Assembly: GCA_019090365.1 (NCBI GenBank)
Contig: JAHRWC010000381.1
Location: 1-12,149, forward strand
Direction of reading: 5' to 3'
DNA from: Flavobacteriaceae bacterium
GTDB lineage: Bacteria > Bacteroidota > Bacteroidia > Flavobacteriales > Flavobacteriaceae
Length of the DNA: 12,149 nucleotides
The notes beneath the pieces were generated by a model. That model saw only the letters and a program-made list of their open reading frames with translations. It had not been told where the DNA came from and did not search any database. Shown here in pieces: positions 6,691 to 12,149 of this stretch (position 1 is the stretch's first letter; each line of letters opens with the position of its first letter). The position numbers and the translations under genes are program-made.

Positions 6691-7788
6691 TTAGAAATCG
6701 AATTTTAATTGAACTGCAACTTCTTTTTCTTTGGGTACTTTCCCTTTATCAGTATTTAAGTTCGATATTGAAATTCCCAACAACCGTACCGAGTTTTTCA
6801 TTGTTTCCTGAAATAACAAATCTTTAACAGTTTCAAGAATTACATCTTTATTAGAAATATAATAAGGAACCGTCTTGCTTCTTGTTTGTAACGTAAAGTC
6901 ACTATATTTAATTTTAAGTGTAATGGTTTTTCCTGCTACTTTGCTGTTTAAAAGTCTTTTTTCAACCTCTTTTGCAATATCCTTAAGACGTTCCATCATA
7001 AATATTTCTGAAGTAATATTCTCATTAAATGTTCGCTCGGCAGCTAAAGATTTTCTAGTTCGAGTTGGTTTTACTTCGCTATTATGAATTCCTCTCACTA
7101 CACGATAATAAAACCTTCCACTTTTTCCGAAATTTTCTGAAAGAAACTCCTCAGTTTTTCCTTTTAAATCTTTTCCTGTAAAGATTCCTAAGCGATACAT
7201 TTTTTTTACGGTTACTTTTCCAACACCAAAAAAACGTTTGATTTCTAATTGTTCTAAAAAATCTAAAACCTCTTCTGGATTTACAGTTTTTTGTCCGTTA
7301 GGTTTATTTACATCGCTCGCAACTTTAGCAATAAATTTATTAATTGAAATTCCTGCGGAAGCATTTAAACCAGTTTTTTCTTTAATTTTTTGTCGTATTT
7401 CTTGTGCTATTAATGTGGCGCTCGGATTTCCCTTTTTATTCACTGTAACATCAAGATAAGCCTCATCTAAGGACAAAGGCTCTACCAAATCGGTATATTC
7501 TAAAAATACACTTCTAATAATTTTTGAAACTTCTTTATACCTTTTGAAATTTGGTTTTACAAAAATTAAATCGGGACAATTTCTTCTTGCCATCATTCCA
7601 CTCATAGCACTACGAACCCCAAATTTGCGGGCTTCATAACTTGCGGCACTTACAACTCCTCTAACAGAACTTCCACCAACAGCGACAGGTTTTCCAACCA
7701 AATCTGGATTATCTAACTGTTCAACAGAAGCATAAAAAGCATCCATGTCTACATGAATTATTTTACGATATGATGCCTCTTTTTCCAT
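6691..7788 (-). CDS. dinB: DNA polymerase IV (Y-family translesion polymerase)
   Basis: Pol IV is an error-prone, proofreading-free polymerase that bypasses lesions such as N2-dG adducts. Its 365 residues show the complete Y-family layout. The palm motif is HVDMDAFYASVEQ (12-24, metal ligands Asp14 and later Asp108/Glu109 in PLSLDEAYLDVT). Tyr19 sits at the steric-gate position (Phe13 in E. coli, Tyr12 in Dpo4). The finger motif is SYEARKFGVRSAM (50-62). The thumb carries helix-hairpin-helix GVGKVTVKKM (188-197), and a little-finger domain runs over about 240-350. The extreme C-terminus QLKFDF (360-365) fits a beta-clamp binding motif. The ATG at 7788 gives a normal N-terminus. It diverges from the VOC gene across 40 bases. 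I see no recognisable LexA box, so damage control cannot be claimed. Confidence 0.97.
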   Translation of the reverse strand: MEKEASYRKIIHVDMDAFYASVEQLDNPDLVGKPVAVGGSSVRGVVSAASYEARKFGVRSAMSGMMARRNCPDLIFVKPNFKRYKEVSKIIRSVFLEYTDLVEPLSLDEAYLDVTVNKKGNPSATLIAQEIRQKIKEKTGLNASAGISINKFIAKVASDVNKPNGQKTVNPEEVLDFLEQLEIKRFFGVGKVTVKKMYRLGIFTGKDLKGKTEEFLSENFGKSGRFYYRVVRGIHNSEVKPTRTRKSLAAERTFNENITSEIFMMERLKDIAKEVEKRLLNSKVAGKTITLKIKYSDFTLQTRSKTVPYYISNKDVILETVKDLLFQETMKNSVRLLGISISNLNTDKGKVPKEKEVAVQLKFDF

Positions 7789-7828
7789 CCCATAAATTTA
7801 TAATATCTTAGTCAGAATATTGTCCATT
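7789..7828. promoter_or_regulatory. 40-base divergent intergenic region between dinB and the VOC operon
   Basis: Only 40 A/T-rich bases separate the dinB start (7788) and the chosen ATG of the VOC gene (7829), so promoters for both directions must lie here or reach into the genes. On the - strand TAAATTTA (7801-7794) matches TAnnTTTG at 7 of 8 positions. The 10-base palindrome ATAAATTTAT (7792-7801) is AT-only and may be chance. No convincing + strand box is seen. Confidence 0.3.
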
Positions 7829-8215
7829 ATGAATTTAAATCAAATAACAATTCCTTCATTGAATGTTGAAAAATCTGTAGCATTCTATAAAACATTAGGC
7901 TTACAGTTGATTGTTAAAGCATATCCTAGATATGCTCGTTTTGAATGTCCCGATGGAGAATCCACTTTTTCTATTCATTTAGTTGAAAAATTAGTTTCTG
8001 AAAACGGAACGAGTATTTATTTTGAAGAAAAAGAATTAGATAAAAAAGTAAATGAACTTCAGGACAAAGGAATTACATTTGATCAATTGCCTGAAGATAA
8101 ATCTTGGGGTTGGCGCGAAGCTTATTTAAAAGATCCTGATGGAAATCAGCTTATTTTATTTTATGGTGGAGATGCTAGAAAAAACCCTCCTTGGAGAATA
8201 ACAGAAGATGAATGA
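7829..8215 (+). CDS. VOC superfamily protein (glyoxalase/bleomycin resistance fold)
   Basis: Vicinal oxygen chelate proteins are built from paired beta-alpha-beta-beta-beta units and include glyoxalases, extradiol dioxygenases and drug-binding resistance proteins. In these 128 residues, ITIPSLNVEKSVAFYKTLG (6-24) is the standard opening strand and helix, and AYLKDPDGNQLILFYGG (98-114) is the standard closing strand with the DPDGN turn. Usual metal positions hold Gln5, His50 and probably Glu66, but the final acidic ligand (the E of DPDGNxIE) is hydrophobic here (Ile109). It may therefore bind a ligand without the normal metal site. A TTG at 7820 could extend it by three residues; the ATG at 7829 is preferred because it gives the usual N-terminus. 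The stop overlaps the next start as ATGA, the first of two such overlaps in this operon. The substrate is unknown. Confidence 0.88.
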   Translation: MNLNQITIPSLNVEKSVAFYKTLGLQLIVKAYPRYARFECPDGESTFSIHLVEKLVSENGTSIYFEEKELDKKVNELQDKGITFDQLPEDKSWGWREAYLKDPDGNQLILFYGGDARKNPPWRITEDE

Positions 8216-8685
8216 TAGAAATAGAACGTAAATTTTTAGTGCTTTCTGAAGACTTCAAAAAAGAAGCCTTTCAACACACTCGTATTGTGCAAGGATTTTT
8301 AAACACAGATCCTTATCGCACAGTTCGTGTACGTTTAAAAGGTGAGCAAGGATTTATTACAGTAAAAGGAATTTCTAATGACTCTGGAACTTCTCGTTTA
8401 GAGTGGGAGAAAGAAATTTCAACAGAAGAAGCAAAAACATTATTATCAATTTGTGAAACAGGAGTAATTGATAAAATTCGTTACGAAGTAGAAAAAGGAA
8501 ACCATATTTTTGAAGAAGATGAATTTTTAGCTGACAATGAAGGTTTAACTGTAGCTGAAATCGAATTATCTTCAGAAAATGAAACCTTCGAAAAACCAAA
8601 TTGGATTGGTAAAGAGGTTACAGGAATCAATAAATATTACAACTCTCAGATTAGTAAAAATCCTTTTAAAAATTGGAACTTATGA
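8212..8685 (+). CDS. CYTH domain protein (triphosphate tunnel metalloenzyme)
   Basis: CYTH proteins form an eight-stranded beta tunnel that binds triphosphates. Small stand-alone bacterial members studied so far hydrolyse inorganic tripolyphosphate, while others are class IV adenylate cyclases. The diagnostic EIERK (residues 3-7, the ExExK motif, Glu3, Glu5 and Lys7) opens the protein. Basic strands TVRVRLK (Arg39, Arg41) and FITVKG (Lys52) follow, then SRLEWEKEI (61-69), DKIRYEV (Arg90), FEEDEF (100-105) and the acidic strand VAEIELSSE (114-122), the second metal-binding strand. It ends in the usual INKYYNSQISKNPF. At 157 residues it is complete and of typical length. Tripolyphosphatase activity is the best guess, not proven. 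Both ends overlap neighbours by four bases (ATGA), so translation is likely coupled with the VOC and YciI-like genes. Confidence 0.93.
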   Translation: MIEIERKFLVLSEDFKKEAFQHTRIVQGFLNTDPYRTVRVRLKGEQGFITVKGISNDSGTSRLEWEKEISTEEAKTLLSICETGVIDKIRYEVEKGNHIFEEDEFLADNEGLTVAEIELSSENETFEKPNWIGKEVTGINKYYNSQISKNPFKNWNL

Positions 8686-9173
8686 AACATATACTTGTTA
8701 TTTTTTTAATATGTATTCTATTCTCCTGCAAACCAAAAGTGGTTCGAGAATATATCATGGAACCTTGTCCTGAAGAAGAAAAAAAATCTATGGCCATAGT
8801 AAAACAAGAACTATTAGATGGTGGTTTTGAAATTTTTGATTATGTAGATGAAGAAACGGGAGATACAATCATCATGCAAAAATACTTTATGGTATTTCTA
8901 AATCGAGGTTCTAATCGAGACCAAAATAAAGCAGAAACAGATAGTCTTCAAGCTTTGCATATGGATCATTTAACTAGAATGTACGAAGAAGGATATGCAG
9001 ATATTTCTGGTCCTTTTGGTGATGATGGAGATATGCGTGGAATTACTATTTATAATGTGCCAAATTTAAAGTTTGCGGATAGCTTAGCACATTTAGATCC
9101 GATGGTAAAAGCAGGAAGACTTGAACTTGAAATTAAACCTTGGTGGGCCGGTAAAGGATATCCTTTACGCTAA
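8682..9173 (+). CDS. Lipoprotein with YciI-like domain
   Basis: The protein (163 residues from the ATG at 8682; a TTG at 8673 is less likely) starts with a short lipoprotein signal, MKHILVIFLICILFSC, with the lipobox LFSC and Cys16 as the lipidation site. A linker (17-66) holds a second Cys (29). Residues about 67-155 fit the YCII-related fold (ferredoxin-like, dimeric): YFMVFLNRG, a helix ending in HMDHLTRMYEEG with His96 at the likely conserved position, then ISGPFGDDGDMRGITIY and FADSLAHLDPMVKAGRLELEIKPW. Known YciI-like proteins are mostly cytosolic, so an exported one is uncommon; the function is unknown. The start overlaps the CYTH stop as ATGA. The last 9 bases overlap the end of cutC on the other strand, and no terminator separates the two. 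Confidence 0.86.
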   Translation: MKHILVIFLICILFSCKPKVVREYIMEPCPEEEKKSMAIVKQELLDGGFEIFDYVDEETGDTIIMQKYFMVFLNRGSNRDQNKAETDSLQALHMDHLTRMYEEGYADISGPFGDDGDMRGITIYNVPNLKFADSLAHLDPMVKAGRLELEIKPWWAGKGYPLR

Positions 9174-9890
9174 TAATTTTTTAATTTCTAGGATTATTTC
9201 CTTGTTTGAAGTGGCTATTATTCCTTCTTCAAAAAATGAATCACTATGCATTGATACTTCTGGAGTACTTGTTAATACTTGCTTTTTTTCTGTAGCTGAA
9301 AAATGAATACTTGTAAAACCAGCTTCTTTAAATGCTAATGCATTCGTTATATTAATTCCGCTTCCTGGCATTATTTCTATGTTTCCTTCTGAAATAGATT
9401 TCAATTGTTTTAACAACTCAATTCCTTCAATAGCTGTTGATTTTTGACCAGAACTTAAAATTCTATGAACTCCTATTTTATATAAATTATTAACTTCTTC
9501 TATAGGGTTTTTACACCAATCAAAAGCACGATGGAACGTGAATTCCATTCCTTCTGAAGCTTTAATTAATTTTTTAGTTGCTAATATGTTAATATCGTTT
9601 TCTAGACTTAAAACACCACTTACAATTCCTGAACACCCTAATTTTTTACAATATATAATATCACGAATCATGATATCTAACTCCTCTTCAGAATAACAAA
9701 AATCACCACTTCGTGGTCGTATTAATACATGTACTGGAATCGATAATTCAGCAAAAACTTTTTCTATCAAACCATGTGAAGGCGTTAATCCTCCAACCGA
9801 TAATTCTGTGCATAACTCAATACGATCTGCTCCCGCTTCTTGAGCATTTTTAGAGCTTTCAAAAGAATTTGCACATATCTCAATGTTCAT
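9165..9890 (-). CDS. cutC: CutC family TIM-barrel protein
   Basis: CutC was named for copper tolerance in E. coli, but its biochemical activity is uncertain and the copper role has been questioned. The 241 residues carry the full family signature: the N-terminus MNIEICANS, GADRIELCTELSVGGLTPS (20-38, with Glu26 and Cys27), VHVLIRPRSGDFCYS (53-67, with Arg58 and Arg60), GIVSGVLS (88-95), TFHRAFD (118-124), RILSSGQ (143-149), IMPGSGIN (173-180) and SIHFSA (194-199). These line the mouth of a TIM barrel and look like an anion or sugar-phosphate pocket. The ATG at 9890 is chosen over a TTG at 9899; it gives the usual N-terminus and lies one base after the stop of the GH20 gene, so the two are surely coupled. 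Its 3' end overlaps the opposing lipoprotein gene. The context suggests a role in amino-sugar or glycan use. Confidence 0.95.
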   Translation of the reverse strand: MNIEICANSFESSKNAQEAGADRIELCTELSVGGLTPSHGLIEKVFAELSIPVHVLIRPRSGDFCYSEEELDIMIRDIIYCKKLGCSGIVSGVLSLENDINILATKKLIKASEGMEFTFHRAFDWCKNPIEEVNNLYKIGVHRILSSGQKSTAIEGIELLKQLKSISEGNIEIMPGSGINITNALAFKEAGFTSIHFSATEKKQVLTSTPEVSMHSDSFFEEGIIATSNKEIILEIKKLLA

Positions 9891-9891
9891 A

Positions 9892-12149
9892 TTATTCAAA
9901 TATTAATTCGTCAATAAATGTCCATGCTTTATTTCCAGCACCTTGTTTCCCTTCAGGAATTAATCCATAGTTTTGAACTCTAATTTTAACAAATCGTATC
10001 TTTGTAGGATAAATTTCAGTAGCAATCTCAACAATTCTTTCTTCACTTTCAATACCATCTCTCTTAATTCTTTTCAATAAAGCATAAGCCACATTGTCTA
10101 CAGAAGCAAATATTTCAATTTCTTTGGGTGCATAAATCCATTGCCTTGTTGCATTGTAAAACCGCGTCTTAAATGACTTTATGTCTTTTTGTTCCCCTAA
10201 ATCTAAACTGATTTCAACATCATCTCCCCAAAACCCTAACCATTCGTTATCACCATATCTATTATCACTTCCATTAATCCCATTGATTAAAGCATCTTTT
10301 CCGCCTGCATCATAGGCTTTATTTGGAGCAATATCTAGTTCAATTGATCCAGAAATAGCCTGATGAAAAACAATAGTGTCTTTATATAATTTCCCTAATA
10401 ATTCTCCATTTAATGAAACTTGTGATTGTATTGATGAGCTTTCAGAAATGGAAAATGGTTCAGTATATTTTGTTGAAATACCATTATTAATTTGATAGAA
10501 AATATCTTTTCCAGTGGTTGGAGTTTTTAATTGATAATATAATTTTCCGCCTTTCTTAATTACTGTTCCTTCTAATTCGTATAAATGATTAGCATGGTTA
10601 ATATCTAATGCTTTCAAGCGATTTAAAAAAGGTTCTAAATGCAATAAAAACTCCGAATAATCTGCTTCAATATTGCTAGAAGGACCACTCCAAACTACTT
10701 CACTCATAGCCAACATTCTTGGAAATGCCATGTATTCTACTTGCTCTTCAGTTTTCATGTATTCCGTCCACACATTTCCTTGCGCTCCTAAAATAAAAGC
10801 TGATTCTTCATTAGTTAATTCCTTTGGTATCGGATTAAAACTATACACTTTCTTTAAAGGAAGCAATCCTCCAATAGCTAAAGGTTCTTCGGCTGAATCT
10901 GACTGATAATAATCAAAATACGCATGTGAAGTTGGTGTCATAATTACACCATGTTTAGCTTTAGCTGCTTCTATTCCGCCTTCCATTCCTCGCCAAGACA
11001 TCACAGTGGCATTAGGAGCTAAACCACCTTCTAAAATTTCATCCCAACCTATAATTTTCTTGCCTTTACTATTGAGAAATTTTTCCATTCTCTGAATGAA
11101 ATAACTTTGCAATCCATGCTCGTCTTTTAAGTTATGCTCTTTGATTAATTTCTGGCAATGATTGCATTTTTTCCATTGTGTCTTTGGAGCTTCATCCCCT
11201 CCAATATGAATATACTCTCCCGGAAAAAGATCAATAACTTCAGTTAGTACATCTTCTAGAAAAGCAAAAGTCTTCTGATTGGGACAATAAATATTTTCAA
11301 ACACTCCCCAAGTCGTTGCAACAGGCACATCTTTTCCTGTGCAACCTAATTCTGGGTATGCACTTATTGCAGCTTGTGCATGTCCAGGCATTTCAATTTC
11401 TGGAATAATTATTACGTTATGTTTTTCAGCAAAAGCAACAATTTCTTTGATGTCTTCTTGGGTGTAAAATCCGCCATAGGGCGTTTTATCATATTTTGTG
11501 GGTTGATCGCTGTAATGACCAATTAAAGTTTCATTTCTATTCGCTGCATGGCTTGTTAATCTTGGGTATTTTTTAATTTCGATACGCCAGCCTTGATCTT
11601 CGGTTAAATGCCAATGGAAATAATTCATTTTTAAAAGTGCCATCGAAGCGATGTATTTTTTAATGAATTCCTTCGGAAAGAAATGTCTTCCAACATCTAA
11701 ATGCATTCCTCGGTATTTAAATTTTGGAGCATCCTTAATGTTCACATTTTGAACCAAAATAGGAAACCGAATTGTTTTTTTAGATCCTTCAAATGAGCTT
11801 GGTAATAACTGTCTTAATGTTTGTATTCCGTAAAATGCTCCTGAAGCATCACTCGCTTTAATCGTAATTTTTTTTTCTGAAACAACTAAAGAATAACCTT
11901 CACTTTTTTGGCTTTCATCTTTTTCAACAACTATGGAAGCTTCATTTTTTGAAGTATTCTCTAATTGAATTCCTGCTCCTTTTTTTAAAAAATTTTGGAA
12001 GAAGTCTGAAGCAATTTCAAATTCCTTATCTGAATAAAAAGTAGAAGATTTATCCAATTCAAAATTTCCTTTCTGAATTTCTACACTTTGAGGTTTAGGA
12101 ATCAACGCTAAATCTGAAATAGAAACTTCTTTTTCTTTGGTGCAACTTA
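9892..12149 (-). CDS. Beta-N-acetylhexosaminidase lipoprotein, glycoside hydrolase family 20, 5' end missing
   Basis: GH20 enzymes remove terminal GlcNAc or GalNAc from glycans, chito-oligosaccharides or glycoproteins by substrate-assisted catalysis. The frame stays open to the window edge and reads SCTKEKEVSIS just inside it, so only the signal peptide is missing. The Cys at 12144-12142 is the likely lipidation site. Counted from the TTG at 12105: a GH20b-type N-domain (about 1-125), then the TIM barrel (about 128-480) with RGMHLDVGRHF, WHLTEDQGWR, IPEIEMPGHAQA, the catalytic Asp304-Glu305 pair in HIGGDEAPK, a CxxC (314-317), GWDEILEGG, GNVWTEYM and EVVWSG. A beta-sandwich (about 505-590) and a discoidin-like carbohydrate-binding module (about 600-737) follow. 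The TTG at 12105 is internal. The acidic/Lys residues after Cys may send it to the cell surface. The stop is one base from the cutC ATG. Confidence 0.96.
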   Translation of the reverse strand, partial: SCTKEKEVSISDLALIPKPQSVEIQKGNFELDKSSTFYSDKEFEIASDFFQNFLKKGAGIQLENTSKNEASIVVEKDESQKSEGYSLVVSEKKITIKASDASGAFYGIQTLRQLLPSSFEGSKKTIRFPILVQNVNIKDAPKFKYRGMHLDVGRHFFPKEFIKKYIASMALLKMNYFHWHLTEDQGWRIEIKKYPRLTSHAANRNETLIGHYSDQPTKYDKTPYGGFYTQEDIKEIVAFAEKHNVIIIPEIEMPGHAQAAISAYPELGCTGKDVPVATTWGVFENIYCPNQKTFAFLEDVLTEVIDLFPGEYIHIGGDEAPKTQWKKCNHCQKLIKEHNLKDEHGLQSYFIQRMEKFLNSKGKKIIGWDEILEGGLAPNATVMSWRGMEGGIEAAKAKHGVIMTPTSHAYFDYYQSDSAEEPLAIGGLLPLKKVYSFNPIPKELTNEESAFILGAQGNVWTEYMKTEEQVEYMAFPRMLAMSEVVWSGPSSNIEADYSEFLLHLEPFLNRLKALDINHANHLYELEGTVIKKGGKLYYQLKTPTTGKDIFYQINNGISTKYTEPFSISESSSIQSQVSLNGELLGKLYKDTIVFHQAISGSIELDIAPNKAYDAGGKDALINGINGSDNRYGDNEWLGFWGDDVEISLDLGEQKDIKSFKTRFYNATRQWIYAPKEIEIFASVDNVAYALLKRIKRDGIESEERIVEIATEIYPTKIRFVKIRVQNYGLIPEGKQGAGNKAWTFIDELIFE

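Noticed and set aside
6549..7459. Several + strand open frames antisense to dinB and the SH3 lipoprotein gene
   Set aside because: They are antisense to strong coding genes, have Leu/Phe/Ser-rich products typical of shadow frames in AT-rich DNA, and show no start context.
7820..7828. TTG start three codons upstream for the VOC gene
   Set aside because: The ATG at 7829 gives the usual VOC N-terminus, and the TTG would shrink the already short divergent promoter region.
8375..8599. Open frame on the - strand inside the CYTH gene
   Set aside because: The product is Leu/Phe-rich and the frame is antisense to a gene with all CYTH motifs.
9891..9899. TTG start at 9899 for cutC, overlapping the GH20 stop
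   Set aside because: The ATG at 9890 gives the family's normal N-terminus and sits one base after the stop, a common coupling arrangement.

Overview
The window looks like a chromosomal segment of a low-GC member of the Flavobacteriaceae (Bacteroidota). The evidence is the AT-rich codon use throughout, the block fabF-rnc-IPExxxVDY-pyk that is typical of that family, A-rich leaders with little sign of Shine-Dalgarno sequences, a perfect match to the Bacteroidota -7 promoter box (TAnnTTTG), and several lipoproteins with short Bacteroidota-style signals. The genus cannot be fixed from the sequence alone. I see no tRNA, rRNA, insertion sequence, phage, plasmid or CRISPR feature, no gap longer than 125 bases without a gene, and no compositional break that suggests recent transfer.

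Positions 1-3650 (+ strand) form a housekeeping block. It holds the 3' part of fabF (fatty acid elongation), rnc (RNase III), a small conserved gene of the IPExxxVDY family, and pyk (pyruvate kinase), whose start overlaps the previous stop by one base. A strong intrinsic-terminator-shaped hairpin lies inside the first 20 codons of rnc. A lone secreted protein of unknown function follows (3713-4717), closed by a bidirectional terminator at 4735-4778.

Positions 4834-7788 (- strand) hold three genes: a membrane di-iron hydroxylase of the sterol desaturase/fatty acid hydroxylase superfamily, a lipoprotein with an SH3-like domain (with its own terminator), and dinB (DNA polymerase IV).

Positions 7829-9173 (+ strand) are a compact three-gene operon with two ATGA stop/start overlaps. 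It encodes a VOC (glyoxalase-fold) protein, a CYTH triphosphate tunnel enzyme and a lipoprotein carrying a YciI-like domain. It diverges from dinB across only 40 bases. Its 3' end overlaps by 9 bases the 3' end of the last, opposing operon.

Positions 9165-12149 (- strand) carry a GH20 beta-N-acetylhexosaminidase lipoprotein, cut by the window edge just upstream of its lipidated cysteine, followed after one base by cutC. This tight coupling suggests that CutC works with amino-sugar or glycan breakdown rather than, or besides, copper handling.

No clearly new multi-gene system (defence, toxin-antitoxin or biosynthetic cluster) is visible. The points most worth a second look are the hairpin inside rnc, the VOC-CYTH-YciI operon, the GH20-CutC coupling, the predicted potassium independence of the pyruvate kinase, and the inverted repeat over the promoter of the IPExxxVDY-pyk pair.
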